Shown here: piece after piece, positions 55,842 to 63,703 of the stretch
Numbering within the stretch: the first letter of the stretch is position 1
How the letters are laid out: the number at the start of each line of letters is the position of its first letter
Source of the DNA: Plectonema cf. radiosum LEGE 06105
GTDB taxonomy: Bacteria; Cyanobacteriota; Cyanobacteriia; Cyanobacteriales; Nostocaceae
Length of the DNA stretch: 64,000 nt
Direction of reading: 5' to 3'
Assembly (NCBI RefSeq): GCF_015207665.1
Contig: NZ_JADEWL010000008.1
Span: forward strand, 1-64,000
Position numbers and translations under genes: made by a program
The notes under the pieces: generated by a model
The model's input: only the letters and a program-made list of their open reading frames with translations
Databases searched by the model: none
Told to the model about the DNA's origin: nothing

Positions 55842-55940
55842 GTTTTTTAAACGCAAAGGTACGCAGAGTAAAGATATTACTTTCTTTTCTCTCTAAATTT
55901 CTTTCCTCCGCGCTCTCTGCGTCTCTGCGGTTTTTTAAAA
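55842..55940. repeat. ACGCAGAG dispersed palindromic repeat, copy 3
   Basis: Arms ttttttaaacgcaaaggtacgc-agag (from 55842) and ctctgcgtctctgcgg-tttttt (to 55936) form an imperfect palindrome about 99 bp long. It lies after trkH and before the convergent Rpn-like gene and may end both transcripts. Confidence 0.65.
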
Positions 55941-55954
55941 TCCGTTATTTTGTA

Positions 55955-56806
55955 TTAAAAAGAAATTAATCCCCGCAATTCTTCTAAAGAATTTACAGTT
56001 TTAACACCTCTTTGAATTACTTTGAGTTTTTCTAAATCGGTAATTTGAGAGATTTGTGGCATTAACTGCAATCCTTCGTTACCGAATTTGATTTCTAAAT
56101 CAAGTTCAATTCCAGATATTATTCCTTCTCGTCTTCCTCGTGCTTCCCCTTCTCTCAAAATCTGTTGATACCAAGGAGATTCACTTAATATAGCCATATC
56201 CCACCTCATGATTTGTTTAACTAATGCGCTATCTATTACGAAGGTAGCAAAAAACGCTAAAACGGTTTCTAATTGATTTAAGTCTTCATCTGCACGAAGC
56301 TTTTGTAAGGCTTGCTGTATGATTGATTCTTCTGCACCATCTTTAAGAATTGGTACAAAGGGGAGTAGAGAAGATAAGTTTTGTTGAAATGCTGTTTCAA
56401 CATCGACTTCCCACAAGTTAATTACGCGATAATCTTGACGGGCTATTATTCCTGCAAATTCCGACTCGTAACGAGCAGGGATTTCGGTTTCACTAACTTT
56501 GAGAATATTTATTAATACTGGATAAATCGGAAGATTATATTTCTCTTCTGCTAATGCTATGTAAGCCCGCATTCGTCTGGGCATTTCAGCTTTATAGCGT
56601 AATTGTAACTCGTTTAAAACCAGAAATTCACCAAATTGGGGACTTTGAGCGCGGATAAGTACGTCGGATTCTCGGCTTATCCATTGAAATTCCGAGTCGA
56701 GAATTTCTGTTGCTGTGATGTCGGGAATTTGAGTTACCCACTTTACCCAGTTTTCTGGTGCGAGGCTAATTATTCTTTTGCTGCTGATATCGGCGGATTT
56801 TGTCAT
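55955..56806 (-). CDS. Rpn-like PD-(D/E)XK nuclease family protein (DUF4351-type)
   Basis: 283 residues of the cyanobacterial Rpn/YhgA-like family. The nuclease core is in the first 110 residues: ESDVLIRA and VLNELQLRYKAEMPRRM match the D...ExQ pattern. The C-terminal 60 residues (RREGIISGIELDLEIKFG and LQLMPQISQI) form the DUF4351 domain. Many copies occur in cyanobacterial genomes, related to transposition or recombination enzymes, function not established. Confidence 0.85.
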   Translation of the reverse strand: MTKSADISSKRIISLAPENWVKWVTQIPDITATEILDSEFQWISRESDVLIRAQSPQFGEFLVLNELQLRYKAEMPRRMRAYIALAEEKYNLPIYPVLINILKVSETEIPARYESEFAGIIARQDYRVINLWEVDVETAFQQNLSSLLPFVPILKDGAEESIIQQALQKLRADEDLNQLETVLAFFATFVIDSALVKQIMRWDMAILSESPWYQQILREGEARGRREGIISGIELDLEIKFGNEGLQLMPQISQITDLEKLKVIQRGVKTVNSLEELRGLISF

Positions 56807-57062
56807 GGAAAGGTAGATGCAGGAGTCGAGATAATTATTTTAATATTTTGGGGAAGAAAATGGATGAATTGTTTTAAATATCTAAATCTTATGGATTTCT
56901 TATGCTGCCATCTGGCATTATAGTGTTGCAAAGAATAGAACTAGAGCTTTTTATTTTGTAATTAGATAAATTGACATTTAAAAGATTTGCATTAGTTAAA
57001 TTAGGCTTGTCAAATCTAGTTTCATTGAGAAAAAATTATCTGTAATTTACTTATAAGCCGAT
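56807..57062. other. 256-bp AT-rich spacer
   Basis: No gene or repeat seen apart from the palindromic element that begins at 57063. Confidence 0.5.
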
Positions 57063-57124
57063 GGTGCGTTAGACGCATTTCAAATTATCGTTAATACAAT
57101 AAATATTCAAGCGTCTAACACACC
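57063..57124. mobile_element. Palindromic repeat, GGTGCGTTAGACGC family
   Basis: GGTGCGTTAGACGC (57063-57076) and GCGTCTAACACACC (57111-57124) are inverted repeats with one mismatch, with a 34-bp AT-rich centre. Flanks read gat and ctac. This type (GTGCGTTAG) is common in cyanobacterial spacers and resembles a small non-autonomous element. Confidence 0.65.
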
Positions 57125-57152
57125 CTACAAAAATTTCATTTTTATTTGTTAA

Positions 57153-60100
57153 TTATACTTCCACTTCAATATCACTAACTACAAATTCATCACCAAATTC
57201 TGTCAAGAATCTTAATGCTTTGACAATGTTACTCGCACATTCTTGAGGAGATGTATTGTAAAAATATCGCCAAGCTGCGGCTTTGTCTTCGTCGTATTTA
57301 TGGCTTCTTTCGGGTTGATTATTTAACCAGTTCAGTCGCACAGCGTGACCAATTAATACATCTAAAACAATATATTCACGTATTTCTAAATCGGGATTAT
57401 TTTTGGCGATCGCCGCTAGTTCCATTAGGGCTTCAACGTTTACTTGACGGTATTCTGGAGCTTCGATTTTGTTTAACAAATGTTCGACTCTTAAGGCAAA
57501 ATTCTTTTCTCCGGCAGTCATTTCTGATATCAGTAATTGACTATCCAAGCGGTTACGACGTTCTAATTTATCACCGATGATTAAGCCTTTACAATGATGC
57601 ATTAATTGCCAAACTCGTGCAAAGAAATCTTCGGGTACGCGGTTGATTGCTCCTTCTGCTTGTCGATATCTTCGCCATCCTCCTGTTGGTACTTCTATTG
57701 TGTCTATATTAACTGGTTGCAATAGCCAATCTATTTCGTTTTCTTTCTGTTTGATATGAAGTGATTCTTGCTGACGTAATAACTGATTCATGCCGGAATA
57801 TTCTAACAAACAATCTTTTAATTGTGTTTTTACTTGAAAAGGTGATAATTGCATCAAGTGTTCGTAGGCTTCATCTTGAGTAATATCTAATTTTCTAGCA
57901 AGTTTGCTGGTAATAAATAAGATGAGATATCCTGTTCTAATAGTAAGTAATCCTTGAAATAATTCTGGTTCGGAATTAATTAAGGTACGTAGATAAATCA
58001 GTATTTCTTGAGTTAAAACACCATCTCTAACATCTTCACGACAGAAGTTTTTGATTTTTTCGACTATTTCTTTGTGGGAAAGGGGTACGATGATTAAGGA
58101 TGCTTCACTGTAGGCTTTGCCGACTGCAATTTGTTTCCCTCGTGCTAAAAGGCTGGTGACTATATCTGACAAGCGCATATCTGCCATTTGCAGCAATCCC
58201 GCAGCGCGACGCACGACAGCCCAAAGTCCAATTTCCCCTGCTTTATAGTAAACTTCATCAAGTAAATCCGATACTTTTACAGTATGATTAATTTCACCAA
58301 AGCCGGTATCAAAATCAAGTCCTTGTAAGCGAGTTAATGCCTGTAATAATTCAATTTGTTCGTAAAGATTATCGGAAGAACGTAAGGAATCAAGCAATAA
58401 TTTCAGATTGGTTTCGCATTCCATTTGAAATTCTTGAGTATGTTCTAATAACCAGTTATTGTTGGGATTATAAAGTAAATAGGAGCTACGAGGAGCAATG
58501 TTTGTAACTGGTGATTGTTGAAATTCAAAATTTTGTTGTAAATCAATTCTTTGAATGTTAGCGGTGAGCATTAACTGATTTAGTCTGCCCAATTTTACCC
58601 GTACACCGTTACAAACACCTTCTTGAAGTTCTTCCATTAATGATAATAATGCTTCGCTACCTGTTTCTAACATGGTGCGGGTTAACATTAAAGTTAAAGT
58701 CGGACGACCATTATCGCTCCAATATTTTTCAATGTAAGCGAGTTCACTTTTAAGTTGAGCGACGAGAAAGTGATAATCTAAGGTTAAGTAAAACTGCTCT
58801 GAATCTAAAAAAGAAGGTAAAAATACAACAGTTTCATGATCAATACGAAAAATTCTCGAAGTAGTTAAACTTCTCGGAAGTCTTGCTGGTCTTCCGGTTA
58901 AACCCAGTTTTTCATTACAGCCAATTCCTTGATAAATTGCGATTAAATCGCCAGCTTGACGCACTTGAATTGGTTTTATTTGTAATAAAGTTTCTGTTTG
59001 AATCCCCCGAATTGCTAATTTAGCCTGTAAATCTTCATCCTCTGCTAACAAAGCAATTTGTACTATCGGTTGTCGCTCTCTTCCTACAGATAAATATCTG
59101 CCTAATGGATCAATATCTCCCACAAATAGCAATTTTTCACTCAACATTTGTCCCAAAAAATATAAACTTTGCGCCCATACTAAAGGAACATTTTCATTAG
59201 GTAAACGTTTTTGAGTTCCGGGTGCTTGTTTCTCGGCTTCGATATTTTTTTCGGGTACGTAATAAACTTCCGGTAGCAAACGCAAATTATCGCGTTCAAC
59301 TAAAGTAAATTCTAAACTCTGCTGATAATGCTTAATTTTTTCTTGCTCTCCCCGAAATAACCCATCTAAGAGTAAATAAGTGAAAAATAAAGGCCATTCA
59401 CATTCTATATGCTCAAATTGCTTAAGTTCGCTGGGTTCGTAATGCAAGCGTTGACTATCTTCTAAAACTGTTTGATGTCCGTCGCGTAAAAATCGCTTAC
59501 AACCGTAGTTACCTTCTAATTTATTAATTATCTCTTCTAAAGTACGTTGACGTAAACTTTCATCTTCCACTGCAAAAGCCGGAAAACTAATTACGCTCAA
59601 AAGTGCTGCATCAATTTCTTTAGAAGCCGATTCTCTTGGCAATAAATATTCTAACGTAATGCGAGCGCGGGCAATTTCATCTGGTAAGACGTGAATTACC
59701 GATGCTCTACTTCCATGTACTCCAAATAAATCCAGTCCGTTAATTGCTTGTAGCGCAGCTTTTGCCATACCAACGGAACTAGCATTTAATTCTGCATTCC
59801 CATGATTTATTTTATTGCCTCGTTCCCAAATTCCATAATCTGGGGTACGATAAGCTCGTCCGATATAGTAAACTAAATTTTGGACGAAATCCACTTCATC
59901 AAGAGTGTAAACTAATTGCACCCCCGAAGCAGTCATTTGTGCCAACATCAGTAAATATATTGATGTTGCATCAAGCTGCAAATGTCCCCATTCATCATCA
60001 CCGACAACAATATCCCCAGTTGCAGTATTGTATTTAGCGTGTAAAGCATCAGCATGTGATTGAGTATGCTTAAATTGTTCTACTTTATGAGCTTGTCGCA

Positions 60101-60386
60101 TCATCGAGAATAACAATCCCCGCATTAACTTGATCGCACTGTGTTCTAATTCGTAAGTGCGTCCTTTATCTTCATCAACTTTGCGATAAGCTAACGCTAA
60201 TCCCCAAACCGCTAAAATACTGTAAACGTTATCACGCACCCAAGCGTCTGTGTAGTCTCCGTGAGCCGTTATTGCTGTGGAAGCCGGTAGCAAACCTGTA
60301 ATCGGGTTTTGACGCGAAAGAATAATCGTTTTGATTTGCTGATAATAGTATTCTAGACGAGGAAGCAACTGTAGAGTTCTAAACAT
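57153..60386 (-). CDS. GH15 / phosphorylase kinase alpha/beta-like protein
   Basis: 1077 residues, one of the longest genes here. The N-terminal half (1-410) is a glycoside hydrolase family 15-type (alpha/alpha)6 barrel: ITGLLPASTAI, YTDAWVRDNVYS, GDIVVGDDEWGHLQLDATSIY and WERGNKINHGNAE match the phosphorylase b kinase regulatory subunit family, which has the same fold. The C-terminal half (about 500-1077) also resembles the PhK alpha/beta type. In animals these proteins regulate glycogen breakdown; the bacterial function is not known to me. Catalytic acids of true glucoamylases cannot be confirmed. Confidence 0.85.
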   Translation of the reverse strand: MFRTLQLLPRLEYYYQQIKTIILSRQNPITGLLPASTAITAHGDYTDAWVRDNVYSILAVWGLALAYRKVDEDKGRTYELEHSAIKLMRGLLFSMMRQAHKVEQFKHTQSHADALHAKYNTATGDIVVGDDEWGHLQLDATSIYLLMLAQMTASGVQLVYTLDEVDFVQNLVYYIGRAYRTPDYGIWERGNKINHGNAELNASSVGMAKAALQAINGLDLFGVHGSRASVIHVLPDEIARARITLEYLLPRESASKEIDAALLSVISFPAFAVEDESLRQRTLEEIINKLEGNYGCKRFLRDGHQTVLEDSQRLHYEPSELKQFEHIECEWPLFFTYLLLDGLFRGEQEKIKHYQQSLEFTLVERDNLRLLPEVYYVPEKNIEAEKQAPGTQKRLPNENVPLVWAQSLYFLGQMLSEKLLFVGDIDPLGRYLSVGRERQPIVQIALLAEDEDLQAKLAIRGIQTETLLQIKPIQVRQAGDLIAIYQGIGCNEKLGLTGRPARLPRSLTTSRIFRIDHETVVFLPSFLDSEQFYLTLDYHFLVAQLKSELAYIEKYWSDNGRPTLTLMLTRTMLETGSEALLSLMEELQEGVCNGVRVKLGRLNQLMLTANIQRIDLQQNFEFQQSPVTNIAPRSSYLLYNPNNNWLLEHTQEFQMECETNLKLLLDSLRSSDNLYEQIELLQALTRLQGLDFDTGFGEINHTVKVSDLLDEVYYKAGEIGLWAVVRRAAGLLQMADMRLSDIVTSLLARGKQIAVGKAYSEASLIIVPLSHKEIVEKIKNFCREDVRDGVLTQEILIYLRTLINSEPELFQGLLTIRTGYLILFITSKLARKLDITQDEAYEHLMQLSPFQVKTQLKDCLLEYSGMNQLLRQQESLHIKQKENEIDWLLQPVNIDTIEVPTGGWRRYRQAEGAINRVPEDFFARVWQLMHHCKGLIIGDKLERRNRLDSQLLISEMTAGEKNFALRVEHLLNKIEAPEYRQVNVEALMELAAIAKNNPDLEIREYIVLDVLIGHAVRLNWLNNQPERSHKYDEDKAAAWRYFYNTSPQECASNIVKALRFLTEFGDEFVVSDIEVEV

Positions 60387-60591
60387 AATCTAATTCGATG
60401 ACTCTTGCCGAGGTTTTATCCTATGAGCGTAAACTGAATTATAGAAGCAACAACAGCTTAACTTTTGTAATCTTTACTAGCAATATGAGTGACTTTCATT
60501 AGCTGGTTAATTATTTATGATTATTGATTGCAAATACACAAGTACTAATTAAATAATCAGCTTATCTTCGCAGTCAATGATTGTCAATATA
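60387..60591. other. 205-bp AT-rich spacer upstream of the GH15-like gene
   Basis: No gene or clear signal seen. Confidence 0.5.
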
Positions 60592-60687
60592 ATAGGACTT
60601 ACGCAATATATGACTGAAAAAGTGATTCTTGGGTAGTGGTAATTCATGAATTACCACTACTTCTGTTGGGTTTTGCGTAAGTCCTAT
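60592..60687. mobile_element. 96-bp MITE with perfect 15-bp terminal inverted repeats
   Basis: ATAGGACTTACGCAA (60592-60606) and its complement (60673-60687) bracket the element, and a second, 28-bp perfect palindrome, GTAGTGGTAATTCA (60633-60646) with its complement (60647-60660), lies in the centre. The ends carry TA dinucleotides, the target preferred by IS630/Tc1-like transposases. No transposase of that type is present in the window. Confidence 0.85.
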
Positions 60688-61300
60688 ATAATTGGTAATT
60701 CAGTTAATTAACTAGAGTGTCCGCTTGCTTGCTCGGCGAGTTATCAAAGCTTTAATTAAAACTGCTAAAACTTAATTACTTGTTCATTTTTATTTTTATA
60801 TAATAATAAAAATTACCGAATATTCTCAATATTTTCGATCAAAAGTCTATTACTATCAAGCAGATTGCTGTAATCAAATAGTCACCACAATTGGTAATTA
60901 CCAATTATTTTTCCATATCTCTTCATCTGTTATCTTCAGGTTATTGACAATATAGTCTATATCATATATAGACCTTTGTAATCAGTGTCTATTGTTAAGT
61001 TACAGTAAATTTTTACCTGGGATGCTGCTCCCGTAAGTCTCAATGGGTTTTTGGGAATTTGATCATTTTGATTTTAGTTGAGTCTGGTATTTTGAAGCTT
61101 ACCCGATTTGCAATCAATGTTATCTGTTTTCCTTGTTAATTAAAAAAATAACCTTTTAAATTTAAGTACTATCACATATAAAAATATTTTTTGTCAAACA
61201 ATAAACACTTGCTACAATGTTAATAATTTTACTGCTAAGGTAAAAAAATAAATCGTGATATTACCTTGACATTGATAGTAATAGTAGTAAAATCTACTCT
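60688..61300. other. 613-bp AT-rich spacer with two small palindromes
   Basis: AATTGGTAATTACCAATT lies at about 60891-60908 and GTCTATAT-CAT-ATATAGAC at 60955-60973. No gene visible. Confidence 0.5.
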
Positions 61301-61335
61301 ATTGGAATGAAAATCGGGGCATAGAGCTATTAATT

Positions 61336-61353
61336 AGTGTGAAATATCACACA
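61336..61353. promoter_or_regulatory. Operator-like palindrome AGTGTGA-AATA-TCACACA
   Basis: Six perfect arm pairs (GTGTGA/TCACAC) with a 4-nt spacer; nearly identical to the site at 35982-35999. It lies about 200 bp upstream of the mgtE start. Confidence 0.5.
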
Positions 61354-61364
61354 AAGTAATACTG

Positions 61365-61545
61365 AAGCTCAGCATCTGCCGGATTACACAGTTCCGGGTT
61401 AGTATTATGACTTAGCGATGCCTTGATGGGTAATCGATGTTGATTTTTTAAAAATGTATGGACAAAAGTCCGGAAGACGGTAGTAGCACCCTCCTCTGAG
61501 CTGTAGAGTTTGTCTCTCAGCGCGGGGGAGACAATAGGAGGAATT
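61365..61545 (+). promoter_or_regulatory. Structured mgtE leader with possible anti-Shine-Dalgarno element
   Basis: CCTCCT (61490-61495) is complementary to the strong Shine-Dalgarno AGGAGG (61536-61541). The same CCCTCC stretch can instead pair with GGGGGAG (61524-61530), which continues a CTGAG/CTCAG stem. Two mutually exclusive folds thus expose or hide the ribosome-binding site. Leaders of magnesium transporter genes are often Mg2+ riboswitches, but I could not match this to the M-box consensus. Extent of the leader is a guess. Confidence 0.4.
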
Positions 61546-62907
61546 ATGCTTATTCAAGATGTTCGCAATTGTGCAATCAACATTGCTGATTTTGGCGTTA
61601 CAGATTTAAATGAACTTAAATGGGACTTGAACCATTTACCACCCGTTGATGTCGGGGAATATATTGCTAATTTATCGAGAAAACAGCGGGCGATCGCCTT
61701 TCGTTTACTGAATAAAAATCGAGCTATTGACGTTTTTGAATATCTACCTCCTGATGTACAGGAGCAATTGATCAATTCTCTTCATGACGTACAGGTAGCG
61801 CAAATTTTGGAAGCGATGAGCCCTGACGAACGTGCAGAATTATTTGATGAACTACCGGCTTCGGTTGTCAAGCGTTTACTACACTCGTTAAGTCCCCAAC
61901 AAAGACAAGTTACTGCAACGATTCTTGGTTATCCTGAAGGTACTGCTGGAAGGGTAATGACTACAGAATATGTGCGGTTGCAGGAAGGATTGACTGTCAG
62001 AGAAGTTCTCAATAAAATTCGCTCTCAAGACGAAGACAAAGAAACCATTTATTACGCTTACGTCACCGATGATAACCGCAAGTTAGTTAGCGTTGTGTCT
62101 TTGCGACAATTGCTGTTTTCCTATCCCGATGCTTTATTACGGGATATTGCAGCTGCGAAGGTGATTCGAGCTAGTACTGATACACCAGGGCGAGAAGTTG
62201 CCAAAATCATGAAGCGATACGATTTAATCGCTTTACCCGTAGTTGACCGCGAAGAACGCCTAGTAGGTATTGTTACTATTGATGATGTCGTAGATATTCT
62301 TGATGAAGAAGCTACAGAAGAGATTCAAAAACTTGCAGGGGTTACTGGTGGTGATGAACCTGCTTTATGTTCTCCTCGAGTCACTCTCCGCAAACGTTTA
62401 CCTTGGCTGTTGGGAAATATCGGTTTATATATTGCTGCTGCTAGCGCCATCGCACCTTTTCAGGAAGTGATTAAAGTTGTGCCAGTTTTAGCGATTATCA
62501 TGCCGATTTTGGCTAACAGTAGCGGTAATGTTGCATTCCAGGTTTTATCCGTGACTGTACGGGGATTGGGCTTAGGAGAAGTAACTCCGAAAGATACTAT
62601 GACTCTGTTGCGTAAAGAGTTAACCGCAGGGCTAGGAACCGCTGTTGGCTTGGGTTTGGCTTTAGCAACTTTATCTATGATGTGGTCTCCTCCTAATGAG
62701 CGTTGGGTATCCCTTGTTGCTGGCACGGTGATGGCTGCGAATGTATTGATTGCTGTTACTTTAGGAACTTTACTACCAATGGGATTAAAGCGTTTAAATC
62801 TCGATCCGGCTTTGATTAGTGGTCCTTTGATGACTACTACTTTAGATGCGGTTGGTTTTATGACGTTTTTATCTTTGATTTCTTTCGCTTTGCAACTATT
62901 CGCTTAA
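61546..62907 (+). CDS. mgtE: MgtE magnesium transporter
   Basis: 453 residues. The N-terminal helical domain (about 1-120, MSPDERAELFDELP), two CBS domains (about 125-245, GRVMTTEYVRL and LVGIVTIDDVVDIL) and a five-helix transmembrane domain with LPWLLGNIGLY and IMPILANSSGNVAFQ are the MgtE architecture. Mg2+ binding to the CBS/N domains closes the channel. I choose the ATG at 61546 (MLIQDVRN) because AGGAGG lies just before it; an upstream TTG at 61510 keeps the frame open but overlaps the leader. A terminator follows directly. Confidence 0.95.
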   Translation: MLIQDVRNCAINIADFGVTDLNELKWDLNHLPPVDVGEYIANLSRKQRAIAFRLLNKNRAIDVFEYLPPDVQEQLINSLHDVQVAQILEAMSPDERAELFDELPASVVKRLLHSLSPQQRQVTATILGYPEGTAGRVMTTEYVRLQEGLTVREVLNKIRSQDEDKETIYYAYVTDDNRKLVSVVSLRQLLFSYPDALLRDIAAAKVIRASTDTPGREVAKIMKRYDLIALPVVDREERLVGIVTIDDVVDILDEEATEEIQKLAGVTGGDEPALCSPRVTLRKRLPWLLGNIGLYIAAASAIAPFQEVIKVVPVLAIIMPILANSSGNVAFQVLSVTVRGLGLGEVTPKDTMTLLRKELTAGLGTAVGLGLALATLSMMWSPPNERWVSLVAGTVMAANVLIAVTLGTLLPMGLKRLNLDPALISGPLMTTTLDAVGFMTFLSLISFALQLFA

Positions 62908-62912
62908 TTCTT

Positions 62913-62936
62913 GGAGGGCTTAGTTCCCTCCTTTTT
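62913..62936 (+). terminator. Rho-independent terminator of mgtE
   Basis: GGAGGG (62913-62918), a 7-nt loop, CCCTCC (62926-62931) and TTTTT; 6 nt after the stop codon. Confidence 0.95.
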
Positions 62937-63221
62937 ATGGAAAAAAGTCCCAGAATAAAGCAGTTATATTCTCCTTATTCCCTATTTCCTTGAAGCTCAA
63001 TCACAAGCCTTTATCTTTTGTAAATTTTTGTAAATTTATTTGTCGCGAAAATTTTTTTTGTTTATTACGTGGGATGATTAATTAGAGCAAGAGTTAAATT
63101 TTTATAATGGTAATATTTTAATTTTTTTTATTTTTGCAAAGATTTCCATTATAAGAAAATAAATTTAGATAAAATAATAATATCAAAAAAAGTCCCCCAA
63201 AAAAAAATTTTTTCGAGAAAT
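62937..63221. other. 285-bp AT-rich spacer
   Basis: Very AT-rich with runs of A and T. No gene. Confidence 0.5.
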
Positions 63222-63247
63222 AAACCCCGTCCTTAAGGACGGGGTTT
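63222..63247. repeat. 26-bp perfect palindrome (CCCCGTCC-TTAA-GGACGGGG)
   Basis: AAACCCCGTCC-TTAA-GGACGGGGTTT is a perfect palindrome with T tracts on both strands. It could end transcription from either side. Similar CCCGTCCTTAAGGACGGG hairpins occur at ends of IS200/IS605-type elements in cyanobacteria, so it may be a lone IS end; no tnpB is next to it. Confidence 0.6.
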
Positions 63248-63529
63248 TAAGCAGTTGTGGGATGGGCAAGCCGTTCGAGAGATATTTTCAAATTAATCGG
63301 ATTTGCATAAAATTGGTATTTTGCTAGGGAAGACAGCAACAGGGATTCTTCTTATTGCTGTTTGAACTTGAGATTAATTGTTGTAAATCATACAGAACCG
63401 AATAAAAAACAATTAATTATCAAGGTTATAGGGATAATATCAAGCAAATATAGTAACAGTGAGTTTACGGATAACAGAGGATAGTGAAGACGGGTAAAAT
63501 ATAGCGATATTGACTATATAAAAATCGTA

Positions 63530-63703
63530 GTGGAAAAACAGCATAATATAGATCAAGTACAAGAGCCAATAAAGTCTGCTTCAGCGGAAGTTCGCCAAAT
63601 CATCGAGCGAGTATGGAATTTAGAAAAAAGCAGACTTGATAAAAAAAGTTTCGGTCATATTAACGAAGATATTTTAGCAATTGTGAAAGAAGCTGTAAAA
63701 TGA
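63530..63703 (+). CDS. DNA modification system-associated small protein (predicted)
   Basis: 57 residues with a GTG start (63530), helical and charged: VRQIIERVWNLEKSRLDK and GHINEDILAIVKEAVK. A small protein of this size directly before a dndD-like gene is a known companion in some DNA-modification/defence operons; I recall the NCBI name but not a function. Its TGA overlaps the next start codon (ATGA), so the two are translationally coupled. Confidence 0.65.
   Translation: MEKQHNIDQVQEPIKSASAEVRQIIERVWNLEKSRLDKKSFGHINEDILAIVKEAVK

Noticed and set aside
61341-61352. CRP-type binding site
   Set aside because: The half-sites TGTGA and TCACA are separated by 4 nt, not the 6 nt needed for the known cAMP receptor site, so the regulator is left unnamed.
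61365-61545. M-box magnesium riboswitch
   Set aside because: I could not find the conserved M-box core in the leader, so I list it only as a structured leader without a class.
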